DNA of 64,000 bases from Incurvaria masculella (Eukaryota > Arthropoda > Insecta > Lepidoptera > Incurvariidae): assembly GCA_946894095.1 (NCBI GenBank), contig OX335660.1, positions 2,299,001-2,363,000 of the forward strand, given 5' to 3'. Each line of letters begins with the position of its first letter. Position 1 is the stretch's first letter. The notes under the pieces were generated by a model. That model saw only the letters and a list, made by a program, of their open reading frames with translations, searched no databases and was not told the origin of the DNA. Positions 11,373 through 21,373 of this stretch are shown here, one piece after another. The position numbers were made by a program, and so were the translations under genes.

Positions 11373-11870
11373 GGATATTAGCCCAATACGTCGCATTCGC
11401 GTAGGGATTAGGGGCCATGCCTTTATGAGCACGGGAACTGGATACGAAACACAATTTTTCATTGCCGCCATGCCTTTATGAGCACGGGAACTGGATACAA
11501 AACACAATTTTTCGTTGCCACCATGCCTTTATGAGCACGGGAACTGGATACAAAACACAATTTTTCATTGCCACCATGCCTTTATGAGCACGGGAACTGG
11601 ATACAAAACACAATTTTTCATTGCCGCCATGCCTTTATGAGCACGGGAACTGGATACAAAACACAATTTGTCATTGCAGCTTCAACCGTACTCCACCCGG
11701 GGTTAACTAACCCTACCACAGTATTTATGATATACTCTTTGCTACCATTTAGTAGGGGATAGGGACCTACAGTTTTACATGGGTTCCGAACCATGGAACA
11801 GACCGCATTCGGAACTCAGTGAAACCTTAGAAATAGATAGAATGTGGTGCATGACTGGGCGAGGATTTTA
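11373..11870 (-). mobile_element. SINE-T body, reverse, with an internal tandem array
   Basis: Reverse SINE body from TATTAGCCCAATACGTCGC to TTTTACATGGGTTCCGAAC and a worn head end near 11865. Its TTTATGAGCACGG...CATTGCCGCC segment has expanded into a tandem array, described separately. Confidence 0.75.
11415..11680. repeat. 53-bp tandem array inside a SINE (about 5 units)
   Basis: Units beginning CATGCCTTTATGAGCACGGG start at 11415, 11469, 11522, 11575 and 11628 (spacing 54, 53, 53, 53). They differ by single bases, which points to recent slippage or unequal exchange. Confidence 0.95.
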
Positions 11871-12096
11871 ATCCATGAGCTCTCGCATGAACGACGAATT
11901 CCTCTCCTATCGTCTCGTCACCGCTTCGGTGGGTCCGAGTCTAATCGGGCAGGCATGGCCGGCCCGCGGTACGCTCCGCAGGCGGGCGCCCGGTGCGCCG
12001 CCCCGCCGCGTCGCCGCGCCGCCGCGTCGCGCGCACGGAATGTCGGTCGCAGGCCCTTCACTTTCGCTGCCATTGTTGCGGGAAGGCACAGGTGTC
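11871..12096. other. CpG-rich unassigned patch
   Basis: Bases 11940-12050 are extremely GC-rich (GCCGCGTCGCGCG-type runs), giving long open frames on both strands. Frames open on both strands at once indicate composition, not coding. Confidence 0.4.
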
Positions 12097-12170
12097 CGAG
12101 TGGTTAGTCTGAGCTCTCACCTAAATTGGCGTTTACGGAACTCCGGAGTTACGTAATAACGTCAAACCCA
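12097..12170 (+). mobile_element. MITE-A left-end fragment
   Basis: GTGGTTAGTCTGAGCTCTCA followed by CCTAAATTGGCGTTTACGG matches the left end of the 2943 copy, then similarity ends. Confidence 0.65.
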
Positions 12171-12360
12171 TCGACATACCAAAGTAATAGACCGACAATC
12201 AGAGTACTTCTCCATACAAACGTACCACCTTGTCGAAATGTTTCAGTGTTGCCGTTATTCTATTTAAATTTGCCCGCTTATTGAATACGTTTTGGTTTTC
12301 TATATTATCAACACGATTGCTTAAATACGTGAAATTCGTTATAATTACTTTAGTAAAATA

Positions 12361-12770
12361 TTTTTTTATTTTTATGCGACCTGACATGGATGGCTAATAC
12401 CACACAACTACCGTTATGATATTAGCCCAATACACCACATTCCCGAAGGAATTAGCTGCCGTGCCAGGACCTTCCCTTTATGAGCACGGCTACATTGAAC
12501 TGGATGGAAAACACGGACAATTTTTTTTCATTGCCGCTTCGACCATCTTTTGATTCAATGCGATGGTACCAACCCGGGCGGGCTTAAACCCTACCACCTA
12601 GTAGGGGAAGGGGACCTACAGTTTTACATGGATTCCGAACCATGGAGCAGCTCGCATTCGTGACGAAATGCACTTATTGACCTCGAAAAGAGAAAGACAG
12701 TGGTGCATGTCGGTATTGAACCCAGGTCTCTGGTACGCTAGGCCAGTCCCCGCGCCACTAGGCTATCATA
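12361..12770 (-). mobile_element. SINE-T copy (complete, reverse)
   Basis: A T-rich start (A-tail) and TTATGCGACCTGACATGG run through the whole body to the head CCAGTCCCCGCGCCACTAGG. The tRNA-like box B reads GGTATTGAACCCAGG-like in reverse. Confidence 0.9.
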
Positions 12771-14454
12771 TTCAATAAATAAAAGATAACAAAAACCGGA
12801 CTTTTCACGAAGAAACGATCCCGGAAAAGAACAAATTACTTTATTTTCCATCCTGGTATCCCTCACCACGGAAGCAAGTTCCTAGCAATGGGCGTCTCCT
12901 TCTCTCTCCATGAACACGCGCTTTTGTGTTCATGCGCTCTATCTCGCTTGCTCATACTCGCAAGCACGCACTCGCACACAAACAAATGAGGCTCATTCGC
13001 CATCTTGTTCCTTCCTAATGATAGACAATTTAGGTGACAACTGGGACTACGCGCTCAGAACTCTGCACAACGGGGCGTCGCGTCGCGGCCACGGATCAGG
13101 GAAACAGCGGTGCTGCCGCAAAGTTAGTGTGGGATAGAAAATCGTTATCATCGGAAGAAACTATCATGGTTTTTTTTTTGGCAAAGATGAATCCGAAATG
13201 ATAGATTTCATATGCTGGAATCTTTCCACAGTTGAAAAAACTTAGCAGATGCCTCTGAAGCATTGCAACTACGTCTAGTAGTCGTACTTTGCGGCGCCTA
13301 GTAAGGCCAACTATTGCCACTTGTAAATTGATTGCTTTGGTAATAGTTGTATCTGGAAGCAAAACTTAAATCTTTGCTATCGTTTGATAGCAGCAAATAC
13401 GAGTAAGGCGTGGAAAAAAAATATTTCAGGGCTATAAAACATATATCTTATAGTAAACATCAAATAAAGGAATGATTTAGATGTTGCTTTCAATTTTTTG
13501 CTCCCTCGAACAATGCCATTGGCCTTTTGAATTGACATTTGCGCCGTAGAGCTGTTGTGCTCTTGTAGGGTTAGGACAGTTCAATGGTTAGAACCCTATT
13601 ATTGTAGACAGAAGTCATTCTATTACGATGATATAATAGCAGGGGTAGCTCACTGGGGGCGTGGCCGACGAGATGTCGACCTACGATAACATGGTAACAC
13701 TGTTACACAATAAACAGCGGTTGGCACCTCAGCCGACCCGAGGCGACACGGTGACGGCGCGCCGCGGCGGCGGCACTCGATAGCTTTTCTTTAATAAAAG
13801 CGATGTCGGGAATTTGGATGCCGAAGTACCAAAAGTCAGCAGATTAAAAATTAAACAGATATCAAATTAATTTTAAATTGTTTTGTTTGAGCCTTTAATA
13901 ACGAAGCCCCTAATCATAAATATTTTTTAAAACATTATGTACAGTGACGGTGTAAATCTAAGAACATATTTTATTTGCCACCAAAAATCACTTTAAAAAA
14001 AAAACAAATATTCGACCGCGCTTTTAATACAACAAAGCAAAATATGCTCTTGTAATAATGATACGTAGTAGGTATCATAATTAATTACAAAAAAACGATT
14101 GGGTATGCACTTTTAGAAAGCATATATGCATTGAATGTATGGAAATATAGACTAAATATACTGCTATGAAAACACATCTTACAAAACTAAGTTGATGTGG
14201 CACTCGACTATTTAAATTACTTCTCACAGCGCACTTGTCATTACAAAACATTTGGCAGCCCTGAACGGCCGCACATTTTGGCGCTGCTAAGTAAATGACA
14301 TCTTTCGGCGCAGAGCGCTAAGCTTAATTTGGCGTAAACATTCTCGAGGTACCTGGAGTTTTATTGCTGCCGTCATAAACAACTGCAGAAGGCCTGCATT
14401 TTGTATGGAGATGGCCATCTATTACGAAGTAATTATTAGTATTATCTTTGATAA
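12771..14454. other. Unassigned AT-rich stretch with a MITE-A scrap
   Basis: GACAATTTAGGTGACAACTG at about 13024-13050 is the right end of MITE-A. A GC-rich patch lies at 13660-13800. The rest shows no gene or repeat I recognise. Confidence 0.4.
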
Positions 14455-14632
14455 TAGTCGGTGGCGGAGCATGAACGAGGCAGGGGCTTAGATGAAAAAG
14501 AAAGAAGACAATTATTTTCCATCAATGGGGCAGGGGTCGAACCTCTGGCATGAAAGGTAAGTCCCCGCGCCCCAAAACTAAGAGCGGGTCAAAACTTAAG
14601 AGCCTTTAGGCTGAGCTACGTATGATCATAGT
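14455..14632 (-). mobile_element. tRNA-like SINE head (reverse fragment)
   Basis: GGGGTCGAACCTCTGGCATG and AAGTCCCCGCGCCCC resemble box B and box A of the SINE-T type head in reverse. No body follows. Confidence 0.4.
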
Positions 14633-15060
14633 GGCCTAAATTTGGAGACCCTTCAACTCCGAAGGGATGTAGGGTCTCTCGCTGTATTCCATCGTCTTTA
14701 CCATGGAGAGTGCTCTTCGGAGCTGCACAACGATGTCCCTCCGTCCCCTTTCTACCACCGCACAACGCGGAACAGGCTGGGTATGCACCCATTCACCGTC
14801 GACATTCCCAAAATAAGAACCCACCGATCCTCTAGATCTTTTATCTATAGGGTCTGTAAACTATGGAATGGACTCTTTGCCGAAATTTTTCCCTCAAAGT
14901 ACAACCTGGGGTCCTTCAAACATGGTGTGAAGAAGCACCTGGCCGGCCGGCATGGTTTTCTCAGCCCCTGTGAAAGTCCGGAAGCCCATGGGCGCCGTCG
15001 GCGGCCCTTTAGTGAGGGCCTTGCGTGCGCCATATGCCGCGCTTAACATAAAAAAAAATA
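14633..15060 (+). pseudogene. LINE-G 3' fragment (non-LTR C-terminal coding region)
   Basis: The open frame 14642-15046 (134 codons) reads like the C-terminus of a non-LTR retrotransposon polyprotein: RRDVGSLAVFHRLYHGECSS, then PFYHRTTRNRLGMHPFTVD, then LWNGLFAEIFPSKYNLGSFK. This arrangement is typical of RTE/CR1-group elements. The reverse transcriptase is missing, so the copy is 5'-truncated. Related pieces lie at 27384-27960, 28859-29080 and 60640-60715 (reverse). A short A-rich stretch at 15048-15058 may be its tail. Confidence 0.75.
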
Positions 15061-15400
15061 TTGAATACTTCGAATCAATGGGGAGTAATATAACCCCGGG
15101 CGTGCGTTCACACCGGCATCGGATTGTTCCTTCACGATGGGATGTGTCACCCACGTCTCACGGCCGGTCGTGGCTATCGCTCCACTTCCACGGCTTATCT
15201 ACCTGACTCGAACAAAGAAACGAACGTAACGACAGCTCGCCCCGTGAGCTCGCAACTGTGCGATAATGTGTGGAAAATTACAAACAATCAGTTTTATTTC
15301 CACTTCAATCCGAATAATTTGCGGTTCAATACAATTGATTTGAGAGAGGGGAATGCTTGAGGAAAACATCGCTGCCTTTTAATCGGTTTCGACAGGCGAA
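15061..15400. other. Unassigned
   Basis: No recognised gene or repeat. Short ORFs overlap on both strands. Confidence 0.4.
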
Positions 15401-15813
15401 TCATATTTTTTTATGCGGCCTGACATGGAATGGCTAATACCACACTACTACCGTTATCATATTAGCCCAATACACCACATTCCCGAAGGAATTTGGTGCC
15501 ATGTCAGGACCTTCCCTTTATTAGCACGGCTACATTGAACTGGATGGAAAACACGAACAATTTTTCATTGCCGCTTCGACCATCTTTTCATCCAGTGCGA
15601 TGGTACCAACCCGGGCGGGCTTCAACCCTACCACCTAGTAGAGGAAGGGGACCTACAGTTTTACATGGATTCCGAACCATGGAGCAGCTCGAATTCATGA
15701 CGAAATGCACTTATCGAACTCGGAAAGAGAAAGACCAGTGGTGCATGTCGGAATTGAACCCAGGCCTCTGGTACGCTAGGCCAGTCCCCGCGCCACTAGG
15801 CTACGAGCCGCTC
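15401..15813 (-). mobile_element. SINE-T copy (complete, reverse)
   Basis: Runs from TTTTTTTATGCGGCCTGACA to the head CCAGTCCCCGCGCCACTAGG followed by CTACGAGCCGCTC. Very similar to the copies at 12361 and 26841. Confidence 0.9.
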
Positions 15814-15967
15814 AAAAACGCTCTTGACAATGGGCGGATGTAAATCATACAATTGTATCAGTTAAATTCGTAAATTACATTATCACAATATTTCCATTGG
15901 CATTGATACATACACTTGCTTTAATTGACACATTTAGGCTAGTATTAAGAAAAAATCATTGATCATA

Positions 15968-16282
15968 AAAAACCGGCCAAGTGCGAGTCGGACTCGAACA
16001 CGAAGGGTTCCGTGCCATCGAACAAAAAAATCACGTTTTTTGTATGGGGGCCCCTTTTAATTTAAATTATTTTATAATCTTACCTATTTGTTGTTATATC
16101 GGCAAAATAAATACACAATCTGTGAAAAGCTGTCTATCTGTTACGGTTACTGAGATACAGCCCTGTGACAGACGGACAGACGGACGGACGGACGGACGGA
16201 CGGACGGACGGACGGACGGACGGACGGACAGCGGAGGCTTAGTAATAGGGTTCCGTTTTCACCCTTTGGGTACGGAACCCGG
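15968..16282 (+). repeat. Lepidopteran GACG-rich dispersed repeat, copy 2
   Basis: Starts AAAACCGGCCAAGTGCGAGT, contains an uninterrupted run of GGAC units (about 16170-16227) and ends CACCCTTTGGGTACGGAACC. Confidence 0.9.
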
Positions 16283-16689
16283 GATTTGCCACCTTAAATA
16301 TTGGCGGAGCACAGCTGCTGCTGTTACTTTTTAAAAGATGATCTCGAAGTACCATTCGCGACAGTTCAGCACCGCGAAACTAGCTTAGAGCCCACGCGAG
16401 CAAAATGTGCCTGCACAGGCGGGTAGTCCATATGTCCATCGCCAGCGAAGGAGCTGCGGCCGGTGGCGGTGCGATTACGGAGCGCGATACGAGGTGTAGG
16501 TGCCGCATCTACTCCAAATTGACGGCAAACTAACGGGTTTCCAGCACAAAATATCTCATTTTGGGGTACTTACCGCACCTACAACTCATTTCGCGATTCG
16601 TAATCGTACTGCCGGTTGCCGGTACTCCCATTTCGTGATCGCAATAGCCGTCAGATGCAACCAACCTCCCCCGTTTCGTGCTGCGTAAT
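16283..16689. other. Unassigned, partly self-complementary
   Basis: Contains GTGCGATTACGGAGCGCGAT and GCGATTCGTAATCGTACTGC, an inverted pair related to the 9335-9640 foldback. No gene was seen. Confidence 0.4.
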
Positions 16690-17010
16690 CGCACTGCGGA
16701 CCGCAGATCCATGGCCAACGACCGGAGACGCATATGCTTCGCCAATAACTGGAGGCGCAGATGCGTCGCCCAAGTGGGTATGGTGATATGTAAATTAGGT
16801 TGGGGTAAGTAAGATTAGGTATGTTATTTAGGTTAGGTTAGGTTAGGTTAAGTAAGGTTAGGTTTTGTTAACCTAACCTAACCTAACCTACTTTATATTA
16901 TTCATATCTAATTGCCATACCCACTTTGGCGACGCATCTGCGCCTCCAGTTTTTGGCGACGGATCTGCGGCCGGACCGCAGATGCGTCGCCGGCGTTGGA
17001 GATATTGGCG
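16690..17010. repeat. Long palindrome with a TTAGG/CCTAA centre
   Basis: Arms GGAGGCGCAGATGCGTCGCC and GGCGACGCATCTGCGCCTCC, extended by GTGGGTATGG / CCATACCCAC, face each other across about 100 bp. The centre is the telomere-like array listed next. The right arm is followed by a further CAGATGCGTCGCC repeat at 16980. Confidence 0.75.
16830..16893. repeat. Inverted telomere-like (TTAGG)n / (CCTAA)n tract
   Basis: TTAGGTTAGGTTAGGTTAAG faces TTAACCTAACCTAACCTAAC across GTTAAC, a head-to-head array. TTAGG is the usual insect telomere unit. Whether this is telomere-derived or just the element's own sequence cannot be settled here. Confidence 0.7.
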
Positions 17011-17146
17011 ATGTAGATGCAGGGCACCGTACAGGCGCACGAAATCGGGACTACCGGATGTAACGGGCACGGAGCCGGTGAACTAATCTCGTTTGCCCGC
17101 GAAGCCCTGCGTGGCTGCGTTGCGATGGAGCGTCTTCGGATAACAC

Positions 17147-17370
17147 AAATTGCTTCTAAGGAATGTGACACGTTATGTATGTATAATCGACCGTGAAGCA
17201 AGGACACATTAATTGAAGAAAGAGCCCAGTAAAAAGAACTACTTTACGAATATACTGCAAGGCTGGACCCGAACCAGGAAAACATACCATTCAATTAATG
17301 TGTCCTTGCTTCACGGTCGATTATACATACATACGTGTCACATTCCTTGGAATTGCTTCTCCCTTCTTCC
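17147..17370. repeat. Hairpin made of inverted SINE-L 3' ends
   Basis: About 70 bp containing CGACCGTGAAGCAAGGACAC (left) is repeated inverted on the right (GTGTCCTTGCTTCACGGTCG). Between them lies reverse SINE-L sequence, GGCTGGACCCGAACCAG, the tRNA-like box B in reverse. Related single copies lie at 24400 and 60795. Confidence 0.7.
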
Positions 17371-17376
17371 TGTAGA

Positions 17377-17675
17377 CCAGAGGTTCTCAAAATTATTTTG
17401 TCTGCCGCCCACTTTGAGAATCCATTTATTCCAGCGCCCCTCAAAATCTTTAGCTTCACCACAACTTACAAATAACCATCGAAATCATTACTTTAATAAT
17501 TTTAATCTAATTATTTATTTAAAGCGTGCTACATGAGCTTGCAATTTAAGGCAATTAAAGGAAACTTTATGAATAATATTTAGCAAAAGGTATAAAATAA
17601 AATAATATTTGTAGTAGGTTTATGTTCATTTTAGTTTAAAGTAGCTACTATAAAATATCAGAAAAACGCAAATCG
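17377..17675. mobile_element. Possible hAT-like end fragment
   Basis: CCAGAGGTTCTCAAAATTAT and CACTTTGAGAATCC resemble the CAG-GGTTCTCAA termini seen in many hAT transposons. No matching right end or transposase is visible, so this is a weak call. Confidence 0.3.
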
Positions 17676-17997
17676 CTCTGAAAGCGGTTACGTTCTGGAT
17701 GGGCGAACATTTTCAACCGTTGAGGCTGGCCGTGGTTCGGATTCCACGTAAAACTGTAGGTCCCGTTCCTTACTTACTAGGTGGTAGTGTTAATCCCGCC
17801 CGGGTTGGTACCATCGCATTGAATGAACGATGGTCGAAGCGGCAATGAAAATTGTCCGTGTTTTCCATCCAGCCATCCAGCCGTGCAATATAAGGATGGT
17901 CCTGGCATGGCACCTAGTTCCCATGTGGTGTGTTAGGCTAATACTCCATGACAGAAGGTGTGGTATTGCCATCCATGTCCAGTCACATAAAAAAAAA
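17676..17997 (+). mobile_element. SINE-5S copy
   Basis: A diverged 5S-like head (TACGTTCTGGATGGGCGAAC) is followed by GAGGCTGGCCGTGGTTCGG and the shared body. It ends TCCAGTCACATAAAAAAAAA. The body carries the features specific to the 5S-headed type (TTCCTTACTTACTAGG, GAACGATGGTCG, no CTTCGGGAATG). Confidence 0.8.
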
Positions 17998-18486
17998 CAA
18001 AATCGAATCCAACCTAACTTATCTAATAAAACCTAACCATACCTAAATACATGACCTTACCTTAATCAACCCAACCTTATTTACCGTTAGTGACGCGTGT
18101 GCGTGTGCGACTCGCACTGGGCCCTTTTTTTAACAAATCCTTATTGAATGTTCACCCAAAATATCAATTGAGGTGGGTGTACTCACACTGGACATCAAAA
18201 TGCCGGCGTTTATCAGCGGATTACATCACAGATATGCTATCTCGAGTGGGCGGATCTACGGAACGCCAGTGCAATGCCTCACGCAGCGTGGTATGTAGGT
18301 GCGAACATGATCCTGTCAGGTGTATTGTTCACGGGTTCGCATCGAGGCTTGGTGCCTTATCGGTAACACTCGAAACCCACCGTGGCCATGGCCGAATCGA
18401 TCGAAGGTTCTTCCTGACATCCGTCTAGATTAGGCGAGGTTCGCGTCACTGCTCGTAAACGTATAACGCCCGTAACGAAGTTTAGA
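17998..18486. other. Unassigned
   Basis: AACCTAACC-like degenerate repeats at 18000-18080 are followed by mixed sequence with one 112-codon ORF of no recognisable family. Confidence 0.35.
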
Positions 18487-18594
18487 GCAGAGCCGGCAGT
18501 CTAAGTTGTCACCTAAAATGGCGTTACGGCAAACCGATCGACTGGCGTTTTTAAATGTATGGAGAAATTGAAGAGCGCGCGGAGCGGGCGTTAA

Positions 18595-18962
18595 GAACGG
18601 CCCGTAAGCTATGCTCCCCATACAAACGTAGTTTACTAATCATTTGGAAACCGCTATTCCAATTGAAGTGATATTTAATATCTAATATCAGGTAACAAAT
18701 ATCTGTGTCTGCATGCTTTTGTTTTTTTGAAAAATCCAAGCCGAATGAAATGAAAGCAAAAAGAAAATCTTCATACGAATTTTGTTTTCTCTGTGGTTTG
18801 ACCCAGAATACATTTACCGAAATAACAAAGGCATGCAGACACAGATATTTGTAGCCTAATATTAGATACCAAATATCAAGTATGTTGGAATAATGGTTTT
18901 CAAATTATTAGTAAACTACGTTTGTATGGGAGGCGAAATTTTCTGATGCTTACGGGCCGACC
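18595..18962. mobile_element. FB-E, 368-bp foldback element with TTAA junctions
   Basis: TTAA flanks both ends (18591-18594 and 18963-18966). Inverted ends are GGCCCGTAAGC / GCTTACGGGCC, continuing into CATACAAACGTAGTTTACTA / TAGTAAACTACGTTTGTATG. The interior is also inverted (AATATCTGTGTCTGCATGC). Confidence 0.75.
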
Positions 18963-19441
18963 TTAAGGCGCTAGGACTGGCCAACTACTCGCGCCATACA
19001 AATGCACTTTTTAACAAATGTAATAAAATGTAGTGAAACGCTTCAGAAAATCCAAATAGAACTCCAGACTGATAATGGATTGTTAATATTTTTTGATTCC
19101 ATCATTTATTTAAATAATAATAAAAATAAAAAAGTTGATTTTTCTCATTAGAAATCTGAAAGTAATTCGATTAATAGATATAAGCAAAAACAGCATATAT
19201 GCATAAACAAAACATTCCATTTGCTATTAGATTTCTACATTTAGTCAAAAAAGTTCGGAAATGGACACCGTTTCCGCAATGTATTTTGTATAGAAAAATG
19301 TAACATACATTAACGAAAATAGGTTGATTAATAGACAAGGAATCATATATTGTAAGAATGACACTTATAATCGTCAGACTTAGTTAGTTAACTTGGGGTG
19401 CCTCGTCTAACTTTGCGATTTGGCTAGTACCAGGGCCTTAA
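18963..19441. mobile_element. MITE-D copy 1 (471 bp, TTAA target duplication)
   Basis: TTAA at 18963-18966 and 19438-19441 brackets 471 bp that starts GGCGCTAGGACTGGCCAA and ends TTGGCTAGTACCAGGGCC, imperfect inverted ends. The second copy (33777-34247) has exactly the same length. Confidence 0.85.
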
Positions 19442-19462
19442 GCGAACTAACATTTGCGAGTC

Positions 19463-19661
19463 GGCTGCCCTATTTTTGAAACGATCGCTACCAAATTGCT
19501 GTAGCAATTTGCGATGACGATCGCTAAAAACGCAGTTTCGTATTTTTGAATGACGTTTGGATAGCAGCGCCCGGCGGCCATTGGCTGTTGTCTAGCGTTT
19601 ACGATTGCATTGCTAATCGCTGGCTGCAAGCGATTGCAAAGAATTTCAAAAATAGCACGGC
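19463..19661. mobile_element. Small inverted-repeat element nested in MITE-A
   Basis: Its ends GGCTGCCCTATTTTTGAAA and TTTCAAAAATAGCACGGC are imperfect inverted repeats. They split MITE-A between GCGAGTC and CGAGCTTG, which are contiguous in other copies (for example 8310-8325). Confidence 0.8.
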
Positions 19662-20004
19662 CGAGCTTGATTTGACAGCTTACTCAACGTTGCCGTAAAT
19701 ACGTCGACGTTGCGGTTTACGTCCACTCCGCGTTTTAATACAAATCGGTAGTCCGCGTTTGACTTTGACAGCTTGAAGAAGTAAAACCACAGAATATCTA
19801 GTAAAAACTTGTATGGAGTTTGGAGAAAACGCCAGTCGATCGGTTTGCCGTAAACGGCAGTTTAGGTGAGAACTCAGACTGACCACTCAGTACAGCGTTG
19901 AGTGATGTCTAGAGAATAATTACAAAACATATTATTTTATATAAATTCAATAAGCAGTCAATAATCTTTAAGACTATGTTACTAGAAGGCATTGAAGGAG
20001 AGTT

Positions 20005-20110
20005 CCAAATCATGGGTATAGAGCGCGTAGCGGAACTGGTAGATGTAATGTCCGCAAAAGGTATGCTTGCTGGTTCAAGTCCAACCTCACAGTATATTTG
20101 CAAAGTAGTT
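20005..20110 (+). mobile_element. SINE-L fragment (tRNA-Leu-like head)
   Basis: GTTCCAAATCATGGGTATAG is followed by AGCGGAACTGGTAGATGTAA and the box B GGTTCAAGTCC. Diverged relative of 24400 and 60795. Confidence 0.65.
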
Positions 20111-20399
20111 CTTTTCTAACACATTGGTTAAAGAGTGATCGGATCTCATTACAAAAGTACGCCTACAGCGTACCTTGCTAGCTTTTGATGGAATCACTAA
20201 ACAGGTTTATAACCGACACGCATCGCGTATCGACTATTAATAGTTCAACATTTACAATGTTATTAGCATGCTAACACATTCAGCCGCTGTCTACGCATAA
20301 CTCGCTCGACATTGCCCGATACACTTTCTCTAACGGGGGCCTGTATGCTATAAATTCATCTCTCGTTTGAGATCTGTAGCGATAACATCTTTTAATTGA
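20111..20399. other. Unassigned
   Basis: No recognised gene or repeat. Confidence 0.4.
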
Positions 20400-20582
20400 T
20401 TACGTAAATGAATGCGGGCGTAATAATTTCGGAGCGTATTCGCATGTGCAAAATTTTTGGACACGGCGCATAAATTCACTCGTGCGTATTCGGATTTGAT
20501 AATTTCTTATGGCATGGTGCCTGGATGCATGCGGAGCGTATTCGAATGTGCGAACTTGTATGGGCACGATGCTTAGATTCTA
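20400..20582. repeat. Diverged minisatellite, left part
   Basis: Units of about 55-65 bp built on GGAGCGTATTCG, ATGTGCGAAC and GGCACGATGC recur at least three times. The same units resume at 20991-21185 beyond an inserted repeat. Confidence 0.65.
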
Positions 20583-20990
20583 GACTTCATTGGTATCAAA
20601 CTTGACGAGGGCTTTTACACCTGACATAGGTTAAGTTGACGACGGCTTTTACACCAGAGAATACTTGTAATGATATAAATTATATTATAATTTATATAAT
20701 TGCATTAGTAACTTTATTAGTTGTAAGTAATTTAAACTGAGGGTTGCTGTTTCTATTGTTATTTGTTCTTTCCCTTAATCTGTTCTACCAAGGAATTGTT
20801 TGGCAGTAGCATTTAGATCTAAGTATGTATTTCATAATTGTGGACGGAAAAATATGTTATGTAAACCCGTGAAGTTTCTTTGCGGGTTCTTCTTTACTGG
20901 GTTGATCGAATCCGCGGATCTTTGTGACGTAACTTGGTGTAGTTTGACTTCCAAAAAGTTTAAATTAATGAAATGGAACAAAAAACTGAA
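20583..20990 (+). repeat. Dispersed repeat R350, longest copy
   Basis: Contains ACACCTGACATAGGTTAAGT twice in near-identical form, then ACTGAGGGTTGCTGTTTCT, then GGGTTGATCGAATCCGCGG. It interrupts a minisatellite. Related to 6720-6915 and, reversed, to 56283-56500. Confidence 0.65.
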
Positions 20991-21185
20991 ACATTTATTC
21001 GGATGGTATTCGGTGTGCGAAATTCGCGGGTACGATGCCTGAATTAATTCGCTGGGAATTCGAATGTGCGAACCTTTTCAGGCATGATTCCTAAATACAT
21101 TCGGAGGCTCCGAGCTTATTCGGATGTCCGAACTTCTTGAAGCACGGCGGATCCTGGATTTATTCGTAGCGTATTTTGATGATGG
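20991..21185. repeat. Diverged minisatellite, right part
   Basis: Continuation of the 20400-20582 array: TTCGGATGGTATTCGGTGTG, GGAATTCGAATGTGCGAACC, TTATTCGGATGTCCGAACTT. Confidence 0.6.
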
Positions 21186-21254
21186 AACTGTTTTTAGGTA
21201 CGGTTCTTAGTGGTTACCGTCGGTTGTATATTGTGTAGTATGATTGTGCCTCCG

Positions 21255-21345
21255 GTCACCCCGTGGTTCGGAACCCATATAATTATGTAGATCCCCTTCC
21301 CTACACTAGGTGGTAGGGTTAGGCCCGCCCGGGCTGATACCATTC
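21255..21345 (+). mobile_element. SINE body fragment
   Basis: CGTGGTTCGGAACCC, CCCTTCCCTACACTAGG and GCCCGCCCGGGCTGATACC match the middle of the SINE-T body. Confidence 0.7.
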
Positions 21346-21373
21346 CGCGTCTTTACTAATAAACCTTCCCGGT

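Larger units (their letters stand above)
18487..19890 (-). mobile_element. MITE-A copy interrupted by three insertions
   Basis: The MITE-A left part is 18487-18590 (CACCTAAAATGGCG through GGAGCGGGCG). The remainder resumes at AGCGAACTAACATTTGCGAG (19441) and runs to TTTAGGTGAGAACTCAGACT near 19880. The gap holds FB-E and MITE-D in tandem, with TTAA at each junction. The second half holds a further small element. Confidence 0.8.

Noticed and set aside
11415..11680. CRISPR-like array
   Set aside because: The 53-bp units are contiguous with no unique spacers, and this is a eukaryotic genome; it is a SINE-derived tandem repeat.
11875..12156. Arg/Pro/Ala-rich ORFs in the CpG-rich patch
   Set aside because: Long frames are open on both strands simultaneously and have biased composition; this is a GC-content artefact.
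20030..20095. Functional tRNA gene
   Set aside because: It has box A- and B-like sequences but no consistent cloverleaf, and it matches the dispersed SINE-L family.
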